A stretch of DNA of 64,000 nucleotides from Batillaria attramentaria (GCA_018292915.2 JACVVK020000312.1:599501-663500), one strand, 5' to 3'. Positions 19,492 to 31,049 are shown, counted from the stretch's first letter. Numbers and translations: made by a program. Notes: generated from the sequence alone by a model not told the origin.

Positions 19492-21051
19492 TATTATACA
19501 AAATAAAAGAGAGACTAAAAAACGAGATAAATAAGACCTCCCCCCTCCTCCAACCACCCGCACAGACACACACATCCTTAGGATCTGTGCTATCCAAGTC
19601 TTCAGGATCTGTACTATCCAAGTCTTCGGGATCTGATCTGCCCACGACGTCACAATGGAATTTCTCCACATCCTTCGGACGCGGACTTTCCCCATCTTTA
19701 GAATCCATATCCTCGGAATCTGATCTGCCCACGTCTTCAGAAACGGGCTTGTCTACACTTTCAATATTGGGCTTGCATTCGTCAAACACCGTCAAGACTA
19801 AAGGTGTCAGATCTTGTGCAATAAGGAACACTTGGACGGTTGAGCTCGGCAGATGGCTATTTGTCATCGGAAGATTGAGGTCAACAGGCAGACTGTCGGA
19901 TACCCATAAATATGCGGGTCTGTTTTCAACATACCCTCGAAGGACCTCCATGACACTCACGCATTTCAGAGATTTTATTCCTTTGCTCCCTTTCTGTGTT
20001 TTCACAGGCTGCTCTGGGTCTTGTTCCAGTTTATAGCAATAGTCGGTGGTCTTCCAAAGTTCATTATGGAGAGACTGCTGCGAACGACCTGAATGATAAT
20101 AAAAAAAATAGACACCTTTGATGACAACTTTGTTCTCAAATTGATTAAGACACATGCTGCAGGTCTTTTAAGCTCATAGAACCGACCTAGGCATGACACC
20201 ATATAGACGTTTGCAAAAAAAAAATAATCGGGATGTCGTTTCTAGGATATGAGCCAAACCGTCAGCCAAAACATGCGACTGTCGTCCACTTCACCTGCAA
20301 GTGAAGTGACGATTTTGTACAAAACGGACTATTGGCCAAGTGGCCGTCTCATTGCAACTAGTGGTCGCTGGCGACAAGTTGCAAAACCCTAAAATACACT
20401 TTGGGAGGACCACAATAGTGGCAGCACCTGTGCAAAACACGTTTTTGACACGGTGGGAATTGTTCGTCTTGCGAGGTACCGCTTTCATTGATTCATTCTA
20501 ACTGATGATCGAGTGAATACTCGACTAACATACTTTATTTCCTACAAAGAATACGACAAATCACTTTGGTTTAAAAAGATTTACTTTGATGCACTGGAGA
20601 AAGTACAGAAAAACAGTTTGAGCATAAACAAGGCGTACTTATGACATGCTCAATAAAAAAAATTCCATTAAAGCAACCTTTGCAACGATACTTCACGAAT
20701 TATGAAATCAATTTAAACCTGTTTAGTGTAAAGATGCAAAAGAAACACACGATATTTGAAATGATATGAATTGGATGAAAGAGTGTAAACAACAATCTAC
20801 ATGTTATTCTTTTCGTTGGTAGTAATGGCAACAGACTTACGTTTTCCTTCATCTTTGTTTTCTTTTCCCTGGTTGAGCTTGTATACAGGAGTATTGAAGA
20901 AAGGTGAAGCTCCAGACAAACCCACAATTTCGTTGTAGTCTTCAAGGTTACCTGAAAAAATGAAGAGTCATCATGAGGTATCTTATTCAGCTTTCATACA
21001 ACCATGTCCGTAAATTGCAGTTGCCAAGCGGGAGGTTTCTCAAACTTGACC

Positions 21052-21104
<53 letters not shown>

Positions 21105-22568
21105 TACTTACATTTTGTTAGTTATTCAGCCGTCATACAATCATGTCTGTAAATGGAAATTGTCAAGCCGCAGGTATGAAAACATGACCACAGCCCCCCT
21201 TTCTCTCTCTCTCTCTCTCTCTCTTACTTACATTTTGAAAGTTTGTCGATAGTTTCCTGCAGCGGGGGGCTGTATTGCTAAGTGCTGTCCCTGAAATAAT
21301 ACAGTTCTTACATACTATCATTACGAGCCACATGAACTAACACCTTGATCAGAGCCCATTTTAAGTTGCTCAGTGTTCAAGATTCTCAATGTGATATCAG
21401 TAAATAGGGATGGATATAAATTATTAGACCATGTCAAAAGCACTAAAACAATGAATAGCCCTTACCCAGCGAGACGGCAAATGTTCAGAGTTCGCACCTG
21501 CAAGTGGAACAAAGCAGTTTCTGAGCGACAGAATCATGGACCGAATTCTGTAAATGAATTCATTAAAAAAGGGGGAGGGGGCAGGGAGTTTAAACCAAAA
21601 AAAAAGAAGTAAAAATAAACAAAAATGAATGAAAAAAATCCTCACGACGGTACCTTTTCCATGTACCTTATTCTTTACCTTTTCTCTGCACAATATGTGA
21701 GATGTCACGATTAACACACATGCAATAATTGGTCTTACCATTCTGCTTCGCCCTTCCTCGGTTTTGTAAGCTGACTCGGGCAAAGATCCACTAGATGAAG
21801 ACGCTGGCAGAAAAAAACACGTATTTGGTGAGCGTCACATACTTAACAAAGCAACAACAACAACAACTATGGATGGCATGATAAACACATTTTCGCGGTA
21901 CACTAATACACTGGAAAAATGGCGCTTATGGGAACATGTTTTCCTCAACAACAACAACAACGACAACATCAAAAACACATATATACTTTTATAACGTTTG
22001 GAAATGGGTGGGTTGGGGTAGCTGTGGGGGGGGGGGGGGGGGGGGGAGACTAAGAGCGTGTGTGTGCAAGTAGAGGTGAGGGGGTGAGTGAGTCGACATA
22101 ATTTTGGGAAAAATGGAAAGAACTGTAGTGAATAGTGTCAAGAGAATTTGTAAATATTAAATGCAGACAATGGTTGAATATCATATACACAAAGCTACTT
22201 ATCTGGGAGTCAGTGATTTTGCAAGAGGGGTCTTCATAATTGTAGGCGTCTCTCTTTCCAAATGCTGTGTATACCGCTTGGCATTTTAGGATTCTCTGGC
22301 AAATCGTGAATCATCGTTCTCCTTTGCACTTTAACTAGTAAATTTCACGAAGCGCGAAAATAATACCTTCTGATGCTTTAGGTGAATTCTGCATGTCGGA
22401 TGCTGATGGTGATACCTGTACACTTGTTTGCTCATTATGTGAATGCACAAACTCGCTCCCTGTTCCTTGTGTAGCACTTGCAAGTAGTTCCGCGTCATCA
22501 GAACCTGCTGTACGTGGCTTCTTACTATTGGTGCCCGTGGGCGGTGATGATGCCTGACGACGTGACAT
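19205..22568 (-). CDS. Multi-exon gene of unknown function running into LINE sequence
   Basis: Not recognised. Exons inferred from splice signals: 22568-22367 (MSRRQASSPPTGTNSKKPRT start; donor G|GTATTA), 21803-21739 (acceptor ctgccag, donor GTAAGA; phases join cleanly), possibly 21290-21232 (ttatttcag, GTAAGT), 20951-20841 (NLEDYNEIVGLSGASPFFNT; ttttttcag, GTAAGT), and 20088 down to a stop at 19205. The 20841 and 20088 exons join in phase as K-R-RSQQSLHNELWKTT. The 21232 exon does not join in phase with 20951, so an exon is missing or misplaced. The N-terminus has a basic KKPR motif, and the C-terminal part has acidic repeats (GRSDPEDLDSTDPEDLDS). From 19572 the frame is LINE 3' UTR plus a microsatellite. 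Confidence 0.6.
19316..19572 (-). mobile_element. LINE 3' UTR remnant at the end of unit 1
   Basis: Minus-strand sequence ending in an AATAAAGTA signal and a TTGAAT-type tail (19316-19344), with a (CA)n tract at 19438-19489. The same sequence forms the 3' UTR of the larger LINE at 48577-50690 in unit 2. Here the LINE coding region is replaced from 19573 by the last exon of an unrelated gene. Confidence 0.8.
20980..21240. repeat. Imperfect ~130-bp tandem duplication with (CT)n tracts
   Basis: Two copies share ttattcagc-t-tcatacaa, then atgtc-gtaaat and gaccacag followed by (CT)n and ttacttacatttt. The second copy leads into the 21290-21232 exon; the first may be a dead copy of its donor end. 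Confidence 0.6.
22020..22047. repeat. Poly(G) tract
   Basis: An uninterrupted run of about 20 G lies within an intron of the minus-strand gene. It is prone to assembly error. Confidence 0.9.
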
Positions 22569-22599
22569 TGTCTAGACAGAGATGGCATATTCTCTAGAA

Positions 22600-23290
22600 G
22601 CTGTTTATCTGGGTCAAGTAGAGTTTACAAAAATAAAATAAAAATCTACAATTAGTAAAATTAACTTGAATAGTTTCCTTAACTCAGTAATCTCATTTAT
22701 ATGAACCACGTAAGAATGTACACACGTGCAGGTGCAATTCACGACACAAATGATACATCCTTGTTCCGCCACTGTCCTGGATTTCGCATGAACGCTATGT
22801 AAATGTCACAAACATTCATTCATTTCAATAACCTCCAGCTGAAATCACTCTACAGCCTACTCGGAGAAATTTAATTTGGGTTAGTCCAAACCACTCGGAT
22901 GCATCATTTACAGAACTAGATGTTTCGTGTAGCGAACAACATTTCAATGAAAACCATAAAAATCTGTTCATCTGTTCACCACGATAATCAGATAAGCGTG
23001 AACAGGCGAGTCTTACGTTAAGACAAGACCAGCAAACACCTTCCTTGAGGCACTTGAATATATAACTTATTATAACAGATGTTTTGGTCGTGTTTAGTTT
23101 GCTTTTTAATAAGTCCTTTCCTGTTTTTAAAACCCCAGTTTTAAATATACGTGCAAGTTTCCGTGTGTCTTCAACGACAGTTTGAAAACGACAATAGTTT
23201 TGGTCATAGCTTGCATTTTTTTTTTGTCCGTTTACTATCACTGTGTTCACTATGTTTGCCTTAATACAGCTACGTGTACCTGCAGTTGTA
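22600..23290. other. Non-coding stretch upstream of the minus-strand gene
   Basis: No gene recognised. It would contain the promoter of the gene whose first coding exon starts at 22568. Open frames here have no family resemblance. Confidence 0.4.
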
Positions 23291-23295
23291 CATTT

Positions 23296-23560
<265 letters not shown>

Positions 23561-24557
23561 AGGAAAAAAAACATCACAGACAAGTATCACAAGCATCACA
23601 GAAGCGGTAACAGCAGCTTATTGAATACATCACAGTAATTATGGCACTCAGTGCTTCTCGTTGAGAAGGGATATTGCAGTAAACAAATATACATGCGTAA
23701 TACATACATGTACTTACAGTATTTCTGGCAACTAAAACCCAGAGAAACAAACGTACCTGTTAAATCGACAGTTCGTCAGTGTAGAATATATTATGCTGCC
23801 TAGAGTTGTTGATATGTGATGAAAACGACTGGAATTATCTTACAACCACACACACACACGTTGAATCCTCAGCGGCCCTGAATCCATGACTTTCGGCTGA
23901 CACGCCACAAAAAAAAAAAAAAAAAAAACCAAAAAACAACAGCAACAAACCAGTCACAGATTTTGACGTCAGGTAACCATGCTTATAATGTGGAAACAAT
24001 AACAGTTACTCTATCGCTTCCACTTCTAAGCAAACATGGAGCAAAGTTCATAGTGTTCTCCAGAAACCCGAACTTGAGTGGTGTGCCGAGCCAGGCGTCA
24101 TTACAGGGAAAAACAAACACACTTTATCAGCTTGCTGTCCAAGTAGAGCTTTCTGGAAAAGACACTTAACACCGACCTAAATGTGAGTGACGCCTGATCA
24201 TATCACTTTACAATAATCACAGCAAGTCGGTCTTCTCAGCAGCAACTGTCCTTTCAAAAGATCAGTTTTACGTTGTGGTGATCTGCGCCGTTCTTCTCCG
24301 CTCGATACAAAACCAGTGTACAAACATTCCTTCACTTGATAACAACCAACACCGCCAACTAAAAGGACGGATATTTACAGCTTGTGCAAATAGCGTCGCG
24401 AGCCACCATGTTTTACTACACGCAGCTGTAAAAAAAAGGGTTTCAGGTTGAAAACGACGGACTGGAATAAGACTTTGGATCGTAGTTTAGTTTCCTTCAC
24501 CCCCCCCCCCCTCCAAACACACACACACACCATTTTCCCCCTCCCCCAACACACACA

Positions 24558-24604
<47 letters not shown>

Positions 24605-25100
24605 GCGCGCACGTTTAGTGTGTGCGTTGATCTGAATCCAAGTCCATCCAAGAACTATGCTTTCAGTGTAGCTCCGCCCATCGATCTGTTGACAACCCGC
24701 TCTAGGGCAAAACGGCTAGGCTCTTTAGCCTTCCAAATATTACACTGCAAAACCCCTGTACGGCACACTAATTCCTCCAAAAAAGAAATCGTATGATCGG
24801 AAAAACTGCAGCTTGAAACAAGAGTCGTAGTAGCGGAATGATCACTATCTTGATGACTGTGCGGTAAGTACAGACGTGTAATATGATTCAGGTCGTGATC
24901 TATGGCCCAGTGGAGGCAGTCAGAACAAAACTTCCTTGTACGTATACAACACTGGGGTGTTCGGGTTACATTTTACTGGTAAGACTGACACTGTCAGCAA
25001 CTCGTATAATATTGCACTCACCTTGCGTTGAAGGCCACACAGCGATAGAAAGGAAGGCTATCTTTCTGTTAACTCTACGCTTTGGTTGTTGTCTGCTTTG
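23561..25100. other. Non-coding stretch with microsatellites
   Basis: No gene recognised. It contains A-rich (23909-23930), C-rich (24500-24512) and (CA)n tracts (24553-24602, followed by CG-rich dinucleotides). Confidence 0.45.
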
Positions 25101-25104
25101 CGGA

Positions 25105-25205
25105 ATAAATGTCCTTTTCCACCACGTAAGGGTGGTGTTAAAGACGGGTAAGTGATGTAAAACTTAGCCAGCGCAGACATTTGGTCCCAAGCCGGTCTAC
25201 CTTTT
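25105..25205 (-). mobile_element. SINE 3' fragment
   Basis: Matches in minus orientation the body and tail of the 6602 SINE: gtccttttccaccacgtaag, then ttaaagacggg and a ttggtcccaagccgg segment. The B box and the rest of the head are missing. Confidence 0.65.
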
Positions 25206-25584
25206 TATCTGTCACATAGCCAGCAGGCAGACCGTACAGAGTCGTGATCGCTCAAAGGGTATAATTATTATCTTCTTTATGGTGGTTTCGCGTGTGACAT
25301 TTTTAAAAATGCCGATTAAAGACATTGTCATGTGAAGAAACACACAGGCTGTCCTAATAAGAATAATAATGATAACAATTATGACGATGACGATAACAAT
25401 GATGATATTAATGATGATGATGACGACGAATCTCCAAAAAGTATAGCCGGAATGCTAGAACGTTTGGCGTTTAATGCTGGGCCGTGAGTTTGAATCGCGA
25501 CGGGAAGAGGAAAAAGCTGGTTGTTGTTGTTGTTGCTGTTTTGTTTTTCTTTGGTCCGTCTTTTGTATGATCTTTTTGCAAAGG

Positions 25585-25700
25585 AAAGGATAACGATAAC
25601 GATAACGATCCTTCATTTTACAACGGAAGAAGTTATAGGCATACAAAGACCATTTTCAAACTTGCCGTTGCAACACTACCATAAAAAAAGAAAAATTCAA
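25585..25700 (-). mobile_element. Short 5'-truncated copy of the CR1-like LINE family
   Basis: The segment ataacgatccttcattttac, then acaacggaagaag and aaacttgccgttgcaacact, matches the 3' end of the full-length element at 27296-27370 (caatcctttatttcacaacg, then aaccttgccgttgctagact). It also has a six-base microsatellite tail, here (AACGAT)n instead of (GACAAT)n. Only about 100 bp of 3' UTR remains. Confidence 0.75.
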
Positions 25701-25757
25701 AAGAAGAATACGAAGAGAAGGGGAAAAAAATATCTAAGAACAGGAAATCATACATAA

Positions 25758-25764
<7 letters not shown>

Positions 25765-25813
<49 letters not shown>
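25765..25813. repeat. (CT)n(CA)n microsatellite
   Basis: A short CT run is followed by about 22 CA units. Confidence 0.9.
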
Positions 25814-25815
<2 letters not shown>

Positions 25816-25917
25816 ATGTCATATGATTATACCTGTGTGGCTTGTTATGTTGTGTTTTCTTGTACTGTGTACCATGGTAACACTCCAAACCCTCAATGTT
25901 CAATGGTATCATACACC

Positions 25918-26200
25918 AGGGCCCGTATGTAATAGTCGAGGTTAGGGCTTTTAGCCCTGGGTTAGAGTCTAACCTCGAACTAAACTAGCTCTAGGGTTAA
26001 ATTTTCGGCGTTTTTGATTTTTAAATCAAGAAGCCGGACCAGTCCAGCAAGGTGCCTAAGCCGTTGCAGGATTTTTTTCTTTTCCTTTCTTCGCTTTCTT
26101 TTTTATATATAATTTTGCTTTTGGGTTTCTTTTGTCCTAGTCTGGGTTAGGCCCGTAGCCGTGGGTTTAATTAACCTACACTTTTACATACGGGTTCAGT
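25918..26200. mobile_element. MITE-like inverted-repeat element
   Basis: Its left end, gcccgtatgtaatagtcgag, is matched by the reverse complement of its right end, acccgtatgtaaaagtgtag, and both continue into gttag/gttaat. Internal inverted segments (gggttagg and cctaaccc types) support a foldback structure. The element is about 280 bp and has no coding capacity. The superfamily is uncertain; the ends resemble PIF/Harbinger-type non-autonomous elements. Confidence 0.65.
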
Positions 26201-26516
26201 TCTGCTAGTACTGATGTTTGTTCCAGCACGAGAAACCATTGACTGAAAGCATGGTGTGAAGTTGCAATTATATTTTGTTCTTTTCATGTTCACGTCAGTG
26301 CGAATAGAATTCGTAATGCTTAATTTTACTTTTTTCGGTATAACTGTTTGTTTCATTACACGGAATATCCAAACGTTCATTCTTGTTCTTATTTTATTTT
26401 TTTAATTTCTGTTTTTGGGACATATACTATACATGCCACAAACATTTATGGACAACAGACCTACATAGATGGACATATCATATTACTCTAAAGAATATCA
26501 TGTAGAACAAACATAT

Positions 26517-26519
<3 letters not shown>

Positions 26520-26571
<52 letters not shown>
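26520..26571. repeat. (CA)n microsatellite
   Basis: About 26 uninterrupted CA units. Confidence 0.95.
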
Positions 26572-26573
<2 letters not shown>

Positions 26574-26933
26574 ATCCAAATAGCAATCCAAATAGTGATA
26601 ACAATAACAGTGTAAAGAAGGGATAATTAATAGAGACAAATAATCAACAAAGCACACACTCACAACACACACAAACATTCCATCTGAGTAGTATCTGCAC
26701 ATCACGGACAATCATTATAATCATCAAGGGAAACAACTTGCTTTGTACTTATACAGATGCAGTTCTTATTTTATTTATAGTAATTGATTTAAAATAATAC
26801 TTTTCCAGAAAGTAAATGAATAGACAGGCGAACAATCAGTGAGGAATCCTGACCATTGTTTTGTCTTGTCGACGCCTAGTTCCGCTATTACGAATTTGGG
26901 GTTTTATCCTGATCACATTTCTAATTATTTTAG

Positions 26934-27114
26934 GATCTGGAAATCATGTCCCATGGCCACCGACCTTCTCCGTACCCGAAACACAAACCAGACAGAAGTG
27001 AAAATAACAACAGATGGAGACAAAGAGACAGGCAACATCAACGTGGCTGGAGCGAACAAAGACAGTCATTTGGATCACCGACTTCTATGAGATATGACGA
27101 TCGTGGAGACAGAG
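26934..27114 (+). CDS. Arg-rich candidate coding exon upstream of the LINE insertion
   Basis: Not recognised. The segment lies between a good acceptor (aattattttag before 26934) and a donor (AGAG|GTATTG). Frame: DLEIMSHGHRPSPYPKHKPD, continuing with arginine, asparagine and glutamine-rich sequence and ending MRYDDRGDR plus one base. If the ATG at 26946 is the start, this is a first coding exon with 56 codons and a phase 1 donor; it could equally be internal. The composition resembles intrinsically disordered RNA-binding regions. The CR1-like LINE begins 156 bp downstream, in antisense orientation, so the rest of the gene may lie beyond it or be lost. Its phase does not fit the Schlafen-like exon at 41487. 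Confidence 0.4.
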
Positions 27115-27619
27115 GTATTGTTGTCTACACACAATTGTCATACTGTCTTCCATGGACAAAGGCCTAGTCAACATGGACAAATAAGGGATGGACTGTTATT
27201 GCCATCCTCAACCCCAACCCCAACCCCACCGCTACCTGCTAACTAGTGTGTCTTTGGCTGACACCGAAAGACAATGACAATGACAATGACAATGACAATC
27301 CTTTATTTCACAACGGTAGAAGATTTTGGCCAAAGGGCCAGTTTACAACCTTGCCGTTGCTAGACTACAGTATAAGACTAAAAGCTTAGGAGCATACACA
27401 TTACAGACACTCAAAAATGAAATACAAGAAGGCGGAGAATAAGCATGATAGTTAAAATAGATGGCAGGGATAACCAAGAAAACAGAAATGATTAAAGTTA
27501 ATGCAAACTAACATGATTATGTAAATATGTACATGTTGGGTGTTAGTAAATTACTACGGTAATAATGCTTAGTGAAGACTGGTTTCTAAGTACGTGTGGA
27601 CGAAACTGGCTTTCCAGCT

Positions 27620-30439
27620 CTATTGAACTGAACGAAAAAAGTTAAAAAGCCGCTTCTTAAAGGTATAAAGTGAAGGGGATGATCTCACATGGAGAGGCAG
27701 CGAATTCCAAAGATCGGGACCAGAAAAGGATAGACTGGATTTGTACTTGTCAATCCTGGGGCGGGGGATTTTAAACTGATTGTGGGACCTGGAATAAAGG
27801 GATTCTTTTTGTGAAAACAAGGAGCAAAGATATGGCGGAAGAGTGTGCTTCCAAGCCTTGTACATTGTTAAACCTTTATTAAACTGAAACTGCTGTTTTA
27901 GTGGTAGCATCTCTAATTTTTTAAGTTTTTGGTCCGTTGACAAGAGGGGATCAGGAAGGATTAATTTCGCTGCCCTTCGGTGTAAGGAATTCAACCTCTT
28001 CGTGTGGACTTCCCCTGAACCATCCCACACGGTAGATGCGTAGTCCAAGTGAGACTTTATATGCGCATTATAGAACATTTTGCGGGCATCAACATCGACC
28101 ATATACCTTAGTTTGGACAACATGTAGAGGTTACGAGAGACAGTCTTACAGACATTGTCTATATGACTTTGCCATTTGAGCTGGTTGTCTATCGTAATCC
28201 CTAGTAGGCGATGTTGGGTAACCTGCTGAATGTCGCGGTCACTGAAGGACAAGCTGAGAGACAAGGGGCGGAGCTGATGTTTTTGGCGTGTGGTTATGAC
28301 CATTGATTCAGTTTTATTTGGGTTTAGAATCATGTGATTACTATCACACCAGTCAGACACTTCGTCCAGACTCTGCTGCAGTCGTGCACTGATGTTGTTA
28401 AGTTCTGTGTCAGGAGTGTGGATGGTTGTATCATCTGCGAACATGTCACATGTGACTTCGGTGTGAGTTATATGGAGAGGTAAATCATTGATAAATAAAC
28501 AAAACAGAAGTGGGCCGAGCACAGAGCCCTGAGGCACGCCGTGTTTCACCAAACCAAGGGAAGAAAAAGAACCATTTAACAGAACCTTCTGATTCCTATC
28601 AGACAGGTAAGATTTGAAAAAAGACGTTGTTTCTGAGTTCGGCAAATAACATTTTAATTTTTCCAGCAGAATGTTATGGTTGACTAGGTCAAATGCTTTC
28701 TTGAAATCTAAAAATACCACACCTGTTACTTTTGACTCGTTCACAGAAGACAACCAAGTGTCTACTAATCGTGACAGAGCTGTGGGGCAGGAATGTTGCG
28801 GACGAAAGCCTGACTGGAGTGAATAGAGAAGACTGCGGCTCTCCAAGTAGTTAAGGAGATGTTTGTGCACATGCCTCTCAAGTGGCTTTGAAAGAGCGGA
28901 GAGTAGGGAAATTGGTCTGTAATTGTTTACATCAGTTAAATCCTTTGATTTGGGCAATGGTATGACTTTAGCATGTTTGAACGCAGATGGGAAAGTGTGG
29001 TTGTGAATGCAAAGATTATAAATATAAGTTAGGGAATCAACAATGTAAGGTAGGGAAAGCTTGAGCAACTTCGGGCTTATGTTATCAGGTCCTGATGATT
29101 TTTTGCTTCGCATTGAAGTGATCAAGTTTCCCACTTCGTGTACCGCCAGAGGCGGAATCACAAATGGTTCAGAGCCCACTGTTTTTGTTTCACAAAATGC
29201 CCGCAAGGCATCAGGACAAGTATACTGACCACTATCACCACAAGAGTTAGCGAGAGACTCAGCGACTGAGAGGAAATGATTGTTAAAGGTGTTTGCATTG
29301 AGATTAGGTGGAATATTGGGTGACTGTTTATTGTTTCCTCTAGTAACGACTGATAAGGCTCGCCAGAGTGATGCTGTGTCTTTGTCATTTTTAATCATTT
29401 GTTCACAGAGATCTCTCTGAGCCCGCCTGACCATAGTCTTTACGCGGTTTCTCTGTTGCTTAAATTCGCTGAAGCGTTTCTGTGCACGCAGCTCGTCCCG
29501 GAGTGCCATTGCTTGAACTATTTCCTGAGTTAACCAAGGGGGCATAGTATGATGTTTAACCCGTTTTTGTCGGAGTGGTGCGTGTTTATTTAGGACAGAA
29601 GTATACAGCTCGTACCAAAGTGTCAAGGCAGCTTCTGGGTCGCTTTCATTGAATACGTCGGTGAAGGGTGTGTGATACAGATCAAAGAGGAACGCAGCCT
29701 CATTGAAGTGTTTTAAACACCTGTAGTTAATAGTCGTGTGACCATGCTTATTTTTGGCTGGAATTTTAAACCGCCAGGAGCAGACAACTGGATAGTGGTC
29801 GCTTATACTGAAGGTGGGAACACAGACATCTGATACCAAGTGGGGGCGATTTGTATAGATATGATCAATGAGTGTTGAGGAGGACGGTGTTATTCTGGTA
29901 GGAGTTGTTACAAGTTGCTGAAGGCCGACCAGTGAGCTAGTGCATTCCCAGGCAGGATATGATTTTAGAAGATTAATATTAAAGTCTCCCAAGAGAAGGA
30001 CGTCACTATTGGGTAAGCCAATATTTTCGACTGCGGACAGAAAATCGTCGTACCACTCAAAGGTAGAATTAGGGTTACGATAGACAAATCCAAGGAAGAA
30101 AGGCCGAGTCTTGGTGTCCCTAACTTCAAGCCACAGGCATTCAACTTTGGGGATTTCAAGGTCCTTGCGCCGGCGGACTAAGTGCTGGATGGAGTTGTGA
30201 ACATACACTGCAATGCCCGTTTTACCAGGGGTGTCGGGGTCGCGACGAAGAACAGAAAAAATTTGAATACGTATCGCATCGTCACTAATGGAATCGTTAA
30301 GACGTGTCTCACTTAGACCAAACAGGTGGAATGGTTCAGAGTTGTTAAGATAAGCACAAAGGTCGTTTACCTTGTTGGATAAATGATATACGTTAAGGTG
30401 CCCAATCTTTAACTGAGTTTGTCGTCGAACACTTGACAT
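27620..30439 (-). CDS. CR1-like LINE ORF2: APE endonuclease plus reverse transcriptase
   Basis: ORF2 nicks target DNA and reverse transcribes the element RNA at the nick. The start is the ATG at 30439 (MSSVRRQTQLKIGHLN), giving 939 aa; the seven upstream open codons lack an ATG. Endonuclease at about 1-225: HLNVYHL, LSETRL, FVYRNPN, LLGDFNINL and ISDHYPV. Reverse transcriptase at about 470-750: NYRPISLLSALSKPLERHV, QSGFRPQHSCPTAL, VVFLDFKKAFDLVNHNILLE, HGVPQGSVLGPLLFCLFIND and MFADDTTIH, the FADD being the catalytic box (usually YADD or FADD in this group). The C-terminal region ends PRPRIDKYKSSLSFSG... WNSLPLHVR. No stop or frameshift. No RNase H domain is seen. Confidence 0.95.
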   Translation of the reverse strand: MSSVRRQTQLKIGHLNVYHLSNKVNDLCAYLNNSEPFHLFGLSETRLNDSISDDAIRIQIFSVLRRDPDTPGKTGIAVYVHNSIQHLVRRRKDLEIPKVECLWLEVRDTKTRPFFLGFVYRNPNSTFEWYDDFLSAVENIGLPNSDVLLLGDFNINLLKSYPAWECTSSLVGLQQLVTTPTRITPSSSTLIDHIYTNRPHLVSDVCVPTFSISDHYPVVCSWRFKIPAKNKHGHTTINYRCLKHFNEAAFLFDLYHTPFTDVFNESDPEAALTLWYELYTSVLNKHAPLRQKRVKHHTMPPWLTQEIVQAMALRDELRAQKRFSEFKQQRNRVKTMVRRAQRDLCEQMIKNDKDTASLWRALSVVTRGNNKQSPNIPPNLNANTFNNHFLSVAESLANSCGDSGQYTCPDALRAFCETKTVGSEPFVIPPLAVHEVGNLITSMRSKKSSGPDNISPKLLKLSLPYIVDSLTYIYNLCIHNHTFPSAFKHAKVIPLPKSKDLTDVNNYRPISLLSALSKPLERHVHKHLLNYLESRSLLYSLQSGFRPQHSCPTALSRLVDTWLSSVNESKVTGVVFLDFKKAFDLVNHNILLEKLKCYLPNSETTSFFKSYLSDRNQKVLLNGSFSSLGLVKHGVPQGSVLGPLLFCLFINDLPLHITHTEVTCDMFADDTTIHTPDTELNNISARLQQSLDEVSDWCDSNHMILNPNKTESMVITTRQKHQLRPLSLSLSFSDRDIQQVTQHRLLGITIDNQLKWQSHIDNVCKTVSRNLYMLSKLRYMVDVDARKMFYNAHIKSHLDYASTVWDGSGEVHTKRLNSLHRRAAKLILPDPLLSTDQKLKKLEMLPLKQQFQFNKGLTMYKAWKHTLPPYLCSLFSQKESLYSRSHNQFKIPRPRIDKYKSSLSFSGPDLWNSLPLHVRSSPSLYTFKKRLFNFFRSVQ

Positions 30440-31049
30440 ATTTACTATGTTAATGAACAATCGATATGCAGGTACTGTTTACAGTTTAAAGACGCTCGTG
30501 TTGGGTGGATAGGCGTAAGCAAAACGATTTAAAAACAAGCACTATAAGCAGTATAAACTATTCAGGGCTATGCCGGTCACAGACTCGGGTTGCACTAGTA
30601 GACCAAACAAAGAAAGGGAAAACAAACAAAACAAGAAAGCACAAAATTAGATAAATGATTGAAGTAAATCAGACCAATCACACGACTGAGGAATCTTTTA
30701 GCTGAGCACAAAGGCTTCTGTGTCAGTTCGTAGATTCGTCAAGCAGGAACTGTTTGTAGAGGTATATTTTGCCTGACGAAATCACTGGTCAAATACTTAA
30801 AGGGTGATATGAGTTATTAGCTAATCACGTAAGCAGGATGAAGTAAACCACAGAATGCCACAAAAGAATATAAAAGAATGTTTAAAAATGACGATGTTAA
30901 TAAAGGTTGATACGCACACCAGTGTCTATAGCACTCAGTCGTGCGTATATCTGCAGTTCGCGCTTTGAAAGGCCACTCAACACTGACAAGTTACCGAAAG
31001 CTAGGCCAAATAAGCACAGTTATTAGTAATCGAATGGGGAGCACAGGGA

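Larger units (their letters stand above)
1..19572. repeat. Segmental duplication, unit 1 (left end outside window)
   Basis: This block is repeated in direct orientation at 29256-48830. The first bases of the window reappear at 29256, and the correspondence runs through all intermediate features to a CA-rich tract where homology ends at 19572/48830. The offset changes from 29255 to about 29266 because of small indels, mostly in microsatellites. The first 5.5 kb looks almost identical; scattered substitutions appear further right. The left boundary is not visible because the window begins inside a LINE. A real duplication and two alternative haplotypes wrongly joined in an assembly are both possible. 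Confidence 0.96.

Noticed and set aside
26934..27114. Arg-rich exon as the missing first exon of the Schlafen-like copy B in unit 2
   Set aside because: The donor leaves one base over, whereas the 41487 exon must be entered in phase 0; joining them creates an early stop.
27620..30439. Retroviral or LTR-type polymerase
   Set aside because: No protease, RNase H, integrase or LTRs; the endonuclease is APE-type and the 3' tail is a microsatellite, as in CR1-like LINEs.
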